Below are positions 11,694-23,905 of a DNA stretch of 64,000 nucleotides, piece by piece (position 1 is the stretch's first letter; each line of letters begins with the position of its first letter). The DNA comes from Cymodocea nodosa. Taxonomy: Eukaryota; Streptophyta; Magnoliopsida; Alismatales; Cymodoceaceae. Under the pieces are notes generated by a model, which was not told the DNA's origin, made no database searches, and worked only from the letters and a program-made list of their open reading frames with translations. Position numbers and translations under genes: made by a program. Location of the stretch: the NCBI GenBank assembly GCA_036874045.1, contig CM072335.1:4918001-4982000 (forward strand). Reading direction: 5' to 3'.

Positions 11694-12896
11694 TGTTTAG
11701 AATGAAAAAGTGCATAATATTTACGGTTAAATGATGGTTAATTGCATAATATTTAGCTTATCATATCAGAATTACGCCATTATGTTATAATTGCACTATT
11801 ATATGCTTTAATGAAAGAATCTACATAATTTCAGGAAATTAACGTTAATTAAGTACATTTCTGAACTATTGGTAAGTTACAAGCTTTGAAATTCTTAAGT
11901 CTCCAAAGTTTTTGTTATTTTGGAGAGCTATATTTAATGTACCGGACAATTATGTTTTAAACGCTTAAAGAATAATTTATTATTTCCTAGAGTACATGTG
12001 TCGTGATCTAAAAACCTAATGTAAGTATGGTTTTATAGTATTAAGCATGATCTATTTTATTTGCATATATTTATATCATGTACAGGTGCACAGTAACAAC
12101 TCGTTGAGTTAGTGTTCTTTTTGTTGAAAGATCACATGCCAACTTGTTAATTACAGGTTTAAATGTGTAAAAAGATCACATGAGAACTCGAGTTAGTGAG
12201 TAAAAACTGCAAATTGTACATCTAAACTCGTTAAGTTAGAATTATGCACATGTTGAATTTTAATACTTTATTATGTCACATGAGTTGCACATGTATAACT
12301 CGTTAAGTTAGCATAACTATACGCGTTGAGTTACTTGAATATACACCAAGGTAACGCGTTATGCTAGTGTTATAATCTTGTAAGTTATTTCTTTATTGCA
12401 CGTGTTTTATAGTTAAATCATTGAAGCAAGTCTGTTGAGTTATGCTAACTCCATGGACCATTTATTTTCTAATATGCCACTATAGCAGTTGTAGAAATAG
12501 GAAATTCGAAGGAAAACCACGATTGCACGTGTCACATAGGAATTTACTCATGGAATGAAAAAGAAATCACCATCATTGATATGAATGAAGGAAATCCAAC
12601 TAATCATTTAAGTAGAAGTAGTTACTACTGAAAGAAATATAAAAGAGGAGTAGAAAAATGAAAAGTGTGTGTATGTGCAGGTGGAGAACCACGCTAACTG
12701 CAGGAAGCATCGAAAGTTCCCTGAAGCTCCACACCACCACCACAATCACCAACCATCAGAGGTCTGTGAGGATACTTTCCGAATGTCAGGTCGATTCTGA
12801 ACCAAACATGATGACTGACGACCATTGTGAGGAGTGATCACATCATAGGAAGGGAAACCATTTTCACTAAGCACCGACTTATATCTCAAGAGATCG
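11694..12896 (+). mobile_element. Partial Athila-like LTR (left end to middle)
   Basis: It starts with TGTTTAGAATGAAAAAGTGC, the same start as the full LTR at 20757. It contains the promoter-proximal CACACCACCACCACAATCAC segment matching 21524-21555. It is partial and is joined directly to another LTR start at 12897. Confidence 0.72.
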
Positions 12897-13736
12897 TGTT
12901 TAGAATGAAAAAGTGCATATTATTAACAGTTAAATGATGGTTAATTGCATAATATTTAGCTTATTATATAAGAATTAAGCCATTATGTTATAATTGCACT
13001 GTTATATGCTTTAATTAGAATTACTACTTAATTTTGGAAAATTAATGTTAATTTAGTACATTTTTGAACTGTCGGTAAGTTGCAGGCTGTGAAATTCTTA
13101 AGTATCCGAATTTTCTGATATTTCAAACAGTTATGTTCAACATACCAAACATATTTCGGATAGTTATGTTTAACATACCGAACATGTATCAGATAGTTAT
13201 GTTTAAATTACCGAACAATTATGTTTTACAAGAATATTTTGTTATTTCTTGAAGTACACGTGTCGAAACCATAATGCATGTCTCAAGTGAACTTTTGATG
13301 AGTTATCTATAACTATCCGAAATTGCAAATGGGCATCAGATAGTTATATGTGTAACCCTTCAAAATATCTTTTTATTTATAAAATAGCTATGGACACTTG
13401 TCATGTTCTGGGAAAGTGACTTAAGTGGATTTTCGGTGAGTTATCTGTAACTATCTGAAATGCATCTAAGCATCGGATAGTTAGCTCTGTAACTCTCTGA
13501 AATGTTTATTTTATGATTAAACTACTGTTGACACGTGTCGAGATCTGGTAGATTTACTTAAGTTATATATCGGTGAGTTATCTGTAACTATCCGAAATGC
13601 ATCTAAGCATCGGATAGTTAAATTTATAAGTATTTGAAATGCACCTGAGCATTGGATAGTTAAATTTATGCACATGTTTTATAGTTAAATCAACAAAGAG
13701 AGTCCGTTGAGTTATCTATAACTCCACCTAGTGTTT
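12897..13736 (+). mobile_element. Partial Athila-like LTR with a 137-bp tandem array
   Basis: It starts with the same TGTTTAGAATG terminus. Between about 13300 and 13700 it carries three tandem units of about 137 bp, with anchors at 13300, 13438 and 13575. Each contains a hairpin-forming pair TAACTATCCGA / TCGGATAGTTA (clearest at 13448-13483 and 13585-13620). It runs directly into the accessory ORF of copy B. Confidence 0.7.
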
Positions 13737-15361
13737 GATGCACTGTACAAAAAGAGGGCTGCAGAAAAGTTGAAAGCCCAATATAAAATCAAGGTGGAAC
13801 AGCATCACGCAGCTACTACTAGAACTGTTGCCAAATCTACTGCAAAAGAAGATAAAGCTGGTCCTTCAAGACCAGCAATTAAAGTTAAACAGGAAGAGCC
13901 AATACTTGTGGCTCGAAGGCCTGTAGAGCCTATTTTTATAGATTTAATTTCAGAAGATGAAGAGGAAGAATAAGCACAACTAATCAGAAAAAAGAAAGGA
14001 AAAGAAAAAGTGCCTGAATATGAGGAAATTAAATCTGAAGTACTAATTTTTACAGGGCCTATGGAGCAGATTTTTATCAACCTGCTATCCGAATCTAAGG
14101 AGGAGCAAAGAAAAGAAAAAAATTAGGCTGAAATTAGTTTGCAGCCTGTACAAGAAGAAACAGAAATTAGGGCAGAAACTGAATTACCCGTGACTCCATC
14201 CCAATCTATTACAGAATCAGAAAGAACAGTAACAGAACAGATTGGTAGTCAGGAGGAAGAAGAAAAAGTAGAAAATGAAGAGGCTGAAAGAAGCCATTTG
14301 GACAAAAATAATTTCATAGATTCCACTGAAGAGCAAGAAACTCTTCAGCAAATTATGGAAAGAATTCAAGACAGAGTGGAGAGTTCTGCCGGCTCACCAC
14401 CACAGACAGAAGCAAAAGCAAAAATTCAGGAATCTGAAGAGAATGTCCAAATGCAGCCTATGCTTGAGGAAGAGCAAGAGCAAACCCCTCTGGAGCAACA
14501 AAGTCACCTTCCTAATCCGACTGAAACAACAATTTTGAATGAAGTACATTTTTGTAGTCAGGAAGCTTATACCAAATACCAAGAAATAAGGGATTACGAT
14601 ATTATTTACAGTAGACCAGTAAATTGGGATGGAATGCAAGAAATCAAAGATCTATTTGAATTCCAAGGTCTACTGCAATTTATATCTCAAGATAGAGGGC
14701 ATGTAGTATATGAGAATTTAGTGTCCTGTTTCTATGCAAATTTAAGAGAAGGAGAAGGAGAATTAATTTCAAACGTGGAGGAAGTTGATGTACAGATAAC
14801 ACTAGAGCTTCTCCACAACATATTTGGTTTAAAGAATGAAGGAACAAAAATTTTGGAGGATACAACTGTAGTTGGATGGACTGAGCAGCAAATTAAGGAT
14901 TATTTAGCTATCAATCCTGGTGTGCCATTATTAAACAGATTGAAGCATTTAAATGGTAAAGAACACATGGTAGCTAAAATTCTGATTAAAAATGTCTATC
15001 AACGATAGGGCCATGACATAGAATTAAGTCAATTTGTCAAATGGGCCACGTATGCAGTTGTAAATAAGATCCAAATAAATTGGTCTGCAGTTTTTATCTC
15101 CAAGCTGAAAACAGTAAAGAAGAAATTATTTTATGGAGATTTGATTCCACTACTGATGGTGGATAGTATTGATTTCACTAAATGGACATCAAAAAGGATA
15201 AGATCTAGAACCATTTCAATGAAAGAATACAGAAATTTTATAGCTGCAGAATTAGCTGTACCTTCTAGAGAAATTGCAGGAGTAGTAGAGAGGATAAATC
15301 AATTAGAGTAGCAATTAAAAAAACTCCAGAAGGAAGTAGATGAACTTAGGCATAGAGATTA
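13737..15361 (+). mobile_element. Accessory ORF of Athila/Tat-like element, copy B (broken, partial)
   Basis: This is the counterpart of copy A from about 2311 onward. It keeps a long readable section at 14139-15008 with Glu/Gln-rich repeats and the plant-transposon-type domain (SRPVNWDGMQEIKDLFEFQG, FYANLREGEGE, LLHNIFGLKNEG). The SUMO-interacting-like motif is even clearer here (FIDLISEDEEEE near 13930-13970), with a second INLLSESKEE-type motif near 14076-14102. A short coiled coil ends the ORF. It has few breaks and lacks the N-terminal part. Confidence 0.72.
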
Positions 15362-16347
15362 AATTGTATTGTTCGTCTACTTGTGTAAAATTGTATGAAA
15401 TTGTATGATGTACTTGTAATGTAATTGATTCATATTAATGAATATAATTTTTCAGATGCAATTTTCATACTTATTTGAATGTGAAATGAATAGAATTTAT
15501 TGAATATTAACTAATTTGTGGAACTTTATGAATATGTAACAGATTTACAATTTGCTGAATGATAGGATAAATGCTTAAAAATTTCTGCATGTTATAAGGT
15601 AAAATGTAAATTCTGCATAACATAAAATGACTTGCAATTTAAATCTTTATATAATGTTCAGATTTAAATGTATTTTAATCAAAATGAGGCATTAATGACA
15701 TAGATTTAACTTTATTACAGTTAGCAGAATGACAAAGAAAAATAAAATAAAAAACAGAATAGAAAACTTACGAGAGTGAAACTTAGAAGTTGCCAAGTGT
15801 TAACTCAACGAAGTAATTCCGTTGAGTTAACCGTAACTCCACGAGGTCAGTAATATAATATAAGGTCACTCCGTTGAGTTATCTGTAACTCAATGAAGTT
15901 CGTCCGTGGAGTTAGCAACAGTAACCGACTATGTTCTGTTGAGTAATCTGTAACTCAACGAGGTTAGTTCGTGGATTAAGTAGAACAGTTATTCTTTTAA
16001 CCAAAATTTGAAATTAGTAGTGGTACACGTACCCATTAAAATAGGAATCACGATACACGTTGCAAGACACGTTCTTGCAACGAGATTTATTCACTTTATG
16101 GATGCGCAATATATATATGAAACAGAATGTTATTTACGAGTTACCAGCACTTTTAAGAGAAAGGAGAAAGTGTTGGAGGAATTGGAAGGAGAAGCAGCTG
16201 ATTCAACTTTCATCTGACAACAAATATTTATAGAATGGAAAGCTTCAGACTCGTATGTAATTAATCTTCTGTTATTTATTTATGAGCACATGGACTCGTT
16301 CTCTAAGCACTAAACGATTAGTAAGAATACCTATTTAGGAATTTTCA
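15362..16347 (+). repeat. Leader region with palindromes and short exon (copy B)
   Basis: It mirrors 3956-4980. 28-bp palindromes lie near 15817-15844 and 15870-15897. The short frame at about 16008-16217 matches that of copy A. An acceptor-like TTTTCATTGCAG ends near 16351, just before the gag frame opens. Confidence 0.55.
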
Positions 16348-17622
16348 TTGCAGAGGGGTACTGAAAAATTTTCTGAACTGAACTTTAACGAAATTCTTTG
16401 GGGTGTAGCTAACCTTTCTTTAAAAGAGAACGTAGAGATGGCTGCTCCAGTAGAAAAACCATTAGGAGAGATTCTGTATCCTGAATTAATTGATGAACCT
16501 TCATGTATTCAATTGCCAAACTTTGAGGGAGATAGGTTTGAACTGAAATTTAATTATATTAGTCAATTGCCACATTTTCATGGATTAGAAAGAGAGGATG
16601 CCTATTATTTCCTTAGAGAATTTAACGAAGTTTGTCAAATGATGAGAATACCGAACATGAGTATAGATGCTATTAAACTTAGATATATCCCTTTTGCTTT
16701 AAAAGATACAGCTAAGAGATGGTTATATACTCTATCACCTAATTCAATTTCTGCATGGACTGAATTTTGCTCTGTTTTTCTAGAAAAATACTATCCAACA
16801 CATCAAATGATTAAAAAGAAGAAAGAAATATTAATGTGTAGCCAAAAACAAGGTGAATCATTCTGGAAATATTTTGAAAGATTTAAAGATTTACTAACTA
16901 AATGTCTACATCATGCAATGAGTAAAGCACAATTAATAGGCATAATTTATGAAGGCATAGATGTTTCAACGAAATCTTTATTAGAATCTACTTGTCAAAA
17001 TGGATTTTTAAAATTATGTAGTGAAGAAGCATGGGCATATTTAAAAAATTTTGCAAAAAGAACTGCACAGTGGGAAAATTCGGTTGAAGCTATTGCAGAT
17101 AAAAGATTATTGCCAAGAGGAATGTATGAAATAGATTCCAATTCTATGCTTGAGGTGAAATTAAATGAATTAACAAAGAAAATAGAAGAGTTATCATTAA
17201 ATCAAAAGCTAGCAGAAAAGAATACAAACATAAATGACTTAGATATTATTTATGCTAGAAATCAGAGAGATAACTTGGGAAATTCTTATAATCCTAATTG
17301 GAGAAATCACCCGAATTTATCTTGGAGAAACAACAATTTCCAGGGAGGAGAAAATATAAATGAGAAGAACATAAGTTATGAAGTATTAATTGAACAAGGA
17401 GCTAGAATAGAGAAATTAGAAAAGATAATCCAAGTAAACAATCGTCTAGAATTTATATTTGGAAATGCTGTAAATCAAAATCAGAATAGAAATATACCAC
17501 TTAGACAGAAGGAACCAATGGAAGTTAGACCTACAGGAGGATTGCCAATACAAGCTATACCTAATCCTATCAATAAAACAGTTAATGAAATTGATACCTC
17601 TTCTAGGAGGGCAACTGAATGA
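16348..17622 (+). mobile_element. Athila-type gag, copy B (readable through the core)
   Basis: This is a gag protein of about 400 residues. It has the same core as copy A: LPNFEGDRFE, RYIPFALKDTAKRWLYTL, W.EFC..FLEKYYP, QGESFWKYFERFKDLL. It has a coiled-coil segment (NELTKKIEELSLNQKLAEKN) and the NPNWRNHPNLSW tail. The reading frame is open across this span, so it looks whole for gag itself, although the element around it is not. The frame runs in from just after an acceptor-like site. It lies between the accessory ORF and the F-box. Confidence 0.9.
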
Positions 17623-17811
17623 AGCAGTATATCTGAAGCAACTATCTATATGTATATATGTTTTTATTTTAAGTTAATAGTATCGTAGAGTTAATTTTTA
17701 ACTCAACGAACTTAGTCCGTTGAGTTATGCCTTAACTCCACGAGGGTGTGCAGTAGTTATGTTAATTTTTGTCTCTTCTAAATTTTTGTTTTTATTTTAC
17801 AGAATCGACAA
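17623..17811 (+). repeat. Spacer between gag and F-box (copy B)
   Basis: It has a palindrome at about 17716-17743 and a pyrimidine-rich acceptor-like TTTTACAG just before the F-box start, as in copy A. Confidence 0.45.
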
Positions 17812-18951
17812 ATGGAATTTATGCAATTACCATTGGATGCATAAAGGGAAATACTAAGTAACTTGTTAGCTAAAGATCTGTGCAGGATGTGTTGTGTATC
17901 AAAGGAAAGTAAAGACTGTATTGAAGGAAAATATTTTCAGGGACTACAAGTTGCAAAAATGACTAAGATTAGAGATGGATTCATATGAAGGTCATTTAAT
18001 CGTAGTTCAAATACCCATGAATATCTGGCTATGGAAGAAACTACTTGAATTCCACCTAATGCATTAGAAGGAATGAGTCATATTATGGGGATAGATGAAG
18101 GATTAATCATATACAAGACGAGACCAAGGTATGCAAGTTTATCATTACCTGAGATTTTGATAAGAAATCCTATAATAGGAGAAGAATGTAATATAGGAAG
18201 ACCTAATATTTTTGAAGCACCAACTGAAAATTGTGGGTCAACTTTAATATTTTCTGATAAAAATTCTGCAATTCCTGAAAAATTATATTATTGGAGACCT
18301 ACAGGAAATTGAGGTGAAGATTTACGCTTAAGTGTGTATAATTTTTTGAGCAGATCTTGGAATGAAAACATTATAATATATCTAGGACAGAAATCATTAA
18401 TTAACCAAACACATGTCATACTTGATGGTTATATCTATTTAGTCATGGAGATGTCAATAGCATATAGATTTGATTTATACATAGTGAGCATAGACAGTTA
18501 TGATGATTATATAGAAATTTTACTTGTATCGAGTGAAATAGCTAAACCACCATCTGAAAAATTTAATGAAATTCAAATAGGAATGTGGTATAATGAAGAA
18601 GATGATCCTACTTTATGTTTGATAAGATGGTGGGATGAACTGATGAAATTTCAAATATGGATTATGGAAGACATGAATGAATGGAAGTGGGAAGAGGAGT
18701 ATATTGAAATAGATGTAGAAATTGAAACTGCTACATTACCTTGGAACCAAAAAGGATCCCTTTCTGCATTACATATCATTAATGGTAATACACTCGTATT
18801 TGGAATTTATAATATATTGCATGTTTACAAATTAAAAAGGAACAAGAACTGCATTAAAACAGAATTAATAGCAAGAAGAACTATGCCTAAAAAGTTTGCT
18901 TGGACTGATACATTTATTCCATTTGTTTCTACTTTTCAATCATGTTCTTAA
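17812..18951 (+). mobile_element. F-box-like gene carried in the element, copy B (broken)
   Basis: This is a counterpart of 6435-7576 with the same F-box start, FBA-like middle (ILIRNPIIGEE, LYYWRPTGN) and acidic-tryptophan C-terminal part (WWDELMKFQIWIMEDMNEWK). The second half (18334-18951) stays open for about 200 residues, so it has decayed slowly. The first half has a few breaks. Two copies in the same context show that the F-box segment moved or was duplicated with the element and is not a chance insertion. Confidence 0.7.
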
Positions 18952-19375
18952 GCTGTGATTTTGTGTGTTTAACGTGTGTATTCTGCATTTATTTTATTTT
19001 ATTTTTTTAAAAAAAAAAAAGAATTTTGAAGTTTTTCATGTTCATTTTATAAAAAAAAAACAAACAAAACAAAATATCAATCCAGTTTGTTGGTATCTGT
19101 TTTGGGAAACCAACTAGCTTGCTTGTGAGCCACCAAAGGCATAGGAGCCTGGGTTCCACACAAGACACTGATTTATTAATATCTGTTAAATGTTATTTTG
19201 TTTTATATTCTGTGTTTATTTGGGAATGAAAAGTTTTTCAGAATCAAAAATCGGAATATGCAGAAAGAGATACAAATGGAATAAGGTATGTAACCAATTA
19301 CTTATCCTAAATTTTAAATCAAACAAAACTTTATTCATGCCTGCTTCAATTACTGTACTTATTGTCAAATCTTTT

Positions 19376-19415
19376 ACATTGAGGACAATGCAAAATGTAG
19401 GTATGGGGGGAGGTA
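19376..19415 (+). promoter_or_regulatory. Internal polypurine tract, copy B
   Basis: CATTGAGGACAATGCAAAAT leads into a GGTATGGGGGGAGG purine run. This is the context of polypurine tracts in Athila/Tat relatives. Confidence 0.55.
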
Positions 19416-20208
19416 ATTAAAGTAACAGCCATGTAAGTTTGTTAATTAAAGGAATTAAAATGGTACTGCAAAGTTTTGAGGAAATTGAAAATTTTTATGA
19501 ACTTGCTGTAACTATCCGATAATTGAGACTGTAAAATTTTTATAAACTACTTGAATGTTATATTTAGAAGGCTATAGAAGATGCTATAGAATTTATTATT
19601 TATGTAAATCTAGATATAGTATCTTATGATTTTTCTGAATTTCATGAGTTTAACAGTTTCACGATTTTAAAATGAAATCAGAATATTTAATGCTTAATCA
19701 GAAAATTATCTGAAGTCCTGAAGGAGCTGAGATGTGAATTCTAGATTAAATGAAACACATATGATGAAAGATACATTTACTTTGACTGATTGAACTTGTA
19801 GAATGATTTATGTGTAGATCTTATTAAACTACAGATAAAGTATGAGCTTATTGTTATGGATTCATATTTTTAGTAAATGATAGAAGCAGGATTATATGAG
19901 ATTGGTGTTTTACTACATCTGTATTAATGAAATACGTGCATATACAATATGTGATTAATGCTTTGTTTTGTGTGTGCATTTATTTTTAGAAAAAAAAAAA
20001 AACCTTGAGAGTTTATTGACTTGTTTGATCACGAGCCTTTTGTACTTGAGTAGATAGGTATGTAAGGATTGTTGACCTGAAAAAGGACTCTGAAAATCTG
20101 GCAACCTAAGATCTTGATCAGATCTGGGATTGTTGACTGAAAGCTCGTTACATTGGTACATTAGAAAGTTCTTGTATGATTCAAGCTTGTCAAATTAACT
20201 TTTAAAGT

Positions 20209-20268
<60 letters not shown>

Positions 20269-20756
20269 TGTTCTAAAAAAATACAAGTGTTTTGTGAAAT
20301 ATAGATATCTTATGAATCGAGTATATTTTATGTTATCTAGAATTGTTGAAATATGAATCTGGAATTGACTTTTGAAGTTGTTTAATGGAAATACAATTCT
20401 TTATTCTACTTGTCTTAATCAGATTGAATTGGATTGTACTTTGATTTGTATGTTGTTGAAATTTCTTCTAGAAAACTTATTGGAAAATTCAGGATTACAG
20501 ATGATGAAAAGAAGAACAAACGATAATATAATTAACACCTATATGAAGAAACGATATACTTTGTATGTAATTTACATATATTCTAAATATCTTTGTAGGT
20601 TGATTACTGAAACATACAGAATATATGTTTATGTTGAACAGAAGAAAAAAAAAAAAACAAAAAAAAGGGGAAGAATTAATTCTAGCACTTTTTGAAAAAC
20701 CAATTAATTATATCTTAGTTTGCTAAGGGACTAGCAAAATTTAGGTATAGGGGAAG
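19416..20756 (+). repeat. Internal 3' region with AT microsatellite and terminal polypurine tract
   Basis: AT-rich, with no protein I recognise. It holds a long (AT)n run at about 20211-20267 and an A-rich stretch near 20645-20665. It ends in TTAGGTATAGGGGAAG (20741-20756), a polypurine tract abutting the TG of the full LTR. Confidence 0.6.
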
Positions 20757-22581
20757 TGTTTAGAATGAAAAAGTGCATATTATTAACGGTTAAATGATGG
20801 TTAATTGCATAATATTTAGCTTATCTTATGAGAATTAAGCCATTATGTTATAATTGCACTGTTATATGCTTTAATTGAAGAATCTGCTTAATTTTGAGGA
20901 ATTAATGTTAATTTAGTACATTTATGAACTGTCAGTAAATTACAAGTTGTGGAATTCTTAAGTATCCGAAAATGCATCTAAGCATTGGATAGTTATACCT
21001 GTAACTCTCCGAAATGTTATTTTATGTTTAAACTGCTGCTGACACGTGTCGAGATCTGGTAGATTTACTTAAGTTATAACTTGTTAAGTTAGCATAACTG
21101 TACATGTTGAGTTGCTATATTGAACACAAAGGCAACACGTTAGGTTAGCGTTATAAACTTAAGTTGTTATTTTTGCACGTGTTTTATAGTTAAATCAACG
21201 AAGGAAGTCCGTTGAGTTATCTGTAACTCCACGGACTATATATTTTCTAATATGCCACTGTAGCGGTTGCAGGAACAGACAGTTAGAAGGAAAAACAACG
21301 TTCGCACGTATCACGTAGGAATTCAATCGCGTAGGGAGAAAGAAATCATCGTCGTTGATCTGAAGGAAGGAAATCCAACCGATCATTCAAGTAGAAGCAG
21401 TTACCACTGAAGAAATATAAAAGAAAAGAAGAAAAAAAGAAAGGGTGTGATCGACGGACGGCCAGTGTATACAGAGGAGCACCGAGCTTTCTACAGACAG
21501 TATTGGTGATTCTCTGAAGTATCACACCAACCATTGTTATTACCACTATAATCACCAATCATCGGAGGTCTGTGAGGATACTTGCCTAATGTTAGGTTGA
21601 TTCCGAGCCAAACACAGTGCTTAACAACCACTGTGAGGAGTGATCGCATCGCGGGAAGGGAAGACATTTTCACCAAGCGCCGACTCATATTTCAAGAGAT
21701 CGTAAAGCTTTTAGCCTTGGCTTCAGGTTGATGCCTATATGCTGAAGAGGAGATCATCTTGCAATTTTGGACTCGCGATTCTATAGGGAGAGGAGACAGA
21801 ATTGTAAGTGGTTCAATTTTCAGTGGTGTAATCGCATTGCAAGTAGTGTCGGAAGTATTTACTGTCAAGTGAAATTACTTTATATTTCACCTTTCGCCCA
21901 TTTCCATGTTCACAACAAAACAAAAATACTAAAAACAATTTATCTTTGTTTGTATGTTGTATTTGAGTGTTGTATTGTTTGTGTTGTATCGTGATTAATG
22001 TTATCTGTATTAGTTTTATGATTGTTTTATGTTAGTTTTAATTTTACAGTTTATTGAAATTGGTTCGTACAAAACAACTTAAAGATTTTAATGGTTACTG
22101 TTTGAATCATCTGAATGTTAGTATTGCTTAATGATAAATCCAATGTTAACTAGCATTAAAAAGCTTAATTGATGTTATTTACAATCTGTGGAATCGCCCA
22201 ATGGTTGGTCGAATTCCTCTGTAAATAGCAGTATTATAAAGAAGAGACAAGCTTGTGGGGTTAACTTAAGTCCACGAGGATAGTCCGTTGAGTTAGCCAT
22301 AACTCAACGAACTTAGTCCGTTGAGTTAACTGTAACTCAATGGAGTGCTTATTGAATATAAATTTGAATTGTTCACACTCAAACATTTCTTAAATTCGCT
22401 AGCAATTCCCTGTGGGATCGACCTGTACTTGCACACTGATACAATAGACACTATGCACTTGCAGTTAAAGTACAAATTGGAATTAATATCTAAATTGTAT
22501 TAAAGGTTATTTGTTTACTTCTAAAAGAAAGAATAGACATAAAGATAAATTAATTAAGTAAAAATAGAAGTAACAAATCCA
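20757..22581 (+). mobile_element. Full-length Athila-like LTR (about 1.83 kb)
   Basis: It starts TGTTTAGAATG directly after a polypurine tract and ends in CA before a primer-binding-like site, so both ends are supported. It contains palindromes at 21208-21235, 22284-22311 and 22317-22344, a GGATAG-type hairpin half near 20985, and the CCCTGTGGGATCGACCTGTA segment near 22410. A plausible promoter is the AAATATAAAAGAAAAG stretch near 21412-21427. The left partner is only partial, so I give no LTR-pair age. Confidence 0.8.
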
Positions 22582-22587
22582 AGTTTT

Positions 22588-22608
22588 TCTAGTGTAGTGT
22601 TGGGAAAA
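22588..22608 (+). promoter_or_regulatory. Primer-binding-like site after the full LTR
   Basis: TCTAGTGTAGTGTTGGGA is a decayed form of the TGGCGCCGTTGCCGGGGA site. It is followed at once by accessory ORF sequence of copy C. Confidence 0.5.
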
Positions 22609-23905
22609 CATGAACAAGCAGCAAGAAAGAGAAGAAGAAAAATAGGCTGAAATAGAGGTACAGCCTAAAGAATTGGAGAAGAAGAAAAAGAATCTAAAGG
22701 GGCAGAATTTGTTGTATTCGAGACTTCATCTTCCATTGACATAGAGAAGACATTAATAGTGGAATATAGAGATGAGGAAGAAGAAGAAAGAGAAGAAGTT
22801 GAACAAGGAAGCACAACAATTGAAGAAAATAGTTCGATAGATTCTATTGAAGAAGAGGAAACTCTTCAAGAATATATGGGCAATTTAAAAAGTAAGTGTG
22901 GAAAGTGTTTTAGGCTCTCCACCACAATCAAGAACTAATGAACAGGAATCTCCAAATGGATTTTCTTTTTAACAACAAGTTCAATAAATGAAGAAAGTAG
23001 TTGAAGAACAAATCTCAATGGAGCAACAAGTGCAAATTCCTGACCCCTCAGCACTAACTTATCTAAATTTAGTGCACTTTAAGAGTTAGGAACGTATTGA
23101 AAAATATCAAGAAATAAAAAGATTTGATGTTATATATAGTAGGCCAATCAATTAGACTAGAATGAAATATATTAAAAAATTATTTGAATTTCAAGGCCTA
23201 TTGGAATTAATTCCACAATCAAATGGGCATACGGTTTATGAGAATTTAGTGCCTAATTTTTATGTTAATCTAAAAGAAGAAAATGGAATTCTAATTTCGA
23301 ATGTGGAGGAGATAGATATACAAATCACTCTAAAGCTCATTCACAATATATTTGTATTGAAAAATGAAGGTATAGAAATTTTAGAAGAAACAACTATAGT
23401 CAAATGGACTTAACGAAAATTAAAGAGTGTATAGCCATTGATCCTAGTGTGCCACTACTCAATAGAATGAAGCACTTAAAAGGAAAGACACACATGGTGG
23501 CTACAATATTGATAAAAACTATTAATCAAAGACAAGACCATGATATTGAGCTAAGCCAATTTGTTAAGTGGGCCACATATGCAATTGTTAAAAAAATACA
23601 ACTAAATTGGTGCAAAGTATTCATCTCCAAATTCAAAGCAATAAAGAAAAAATTATTTTATGGAGATTTGATTCCACTGTTGATGGTGGAAGGAATAGAT
23701 TTAATGAAATAGACATCAAAGAAGATGAGATCCAAAGCCATTTTAGTAAAAGAATTAAAGATTGATGTTGCTACTACTATTGACATGATTCACATAGCAG
23801 AACCTTCTAGAGAAATTATAGGAGCTTTAGATCATATTAATCAATTAGAATTACAATTAGAAAAGCTTTAGAAGGTAGTAGATGAATTAAGAAAAAAAAA
23901 TTAAA
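22608..23905 (+). mobile_element. Accessory ORF, copy C (diverged, broken)
   Basis: It is the same family as copies A and B but clearly older or from another subfamily. The readable middle (about 23162-23712) keeps the LFEFQGLLELIP, FYVNLKEENG, LIHNIFVLKNEG and KLFYGDLIPLLMVEGIDLMK segments. It follows a primer-binding-like site within 20 bp, so here the ORF sits first in the element. Several breaks; gag and F-box are absent downstream. Confidence 0.65.

Noticed and set aside
20372-20695. Open frame of 107 codons at the end of the copy B element
   Set aside because: Low-complexity, ends in a poly-Lys run from an A-rich tract; no counterpart seen in copy A.
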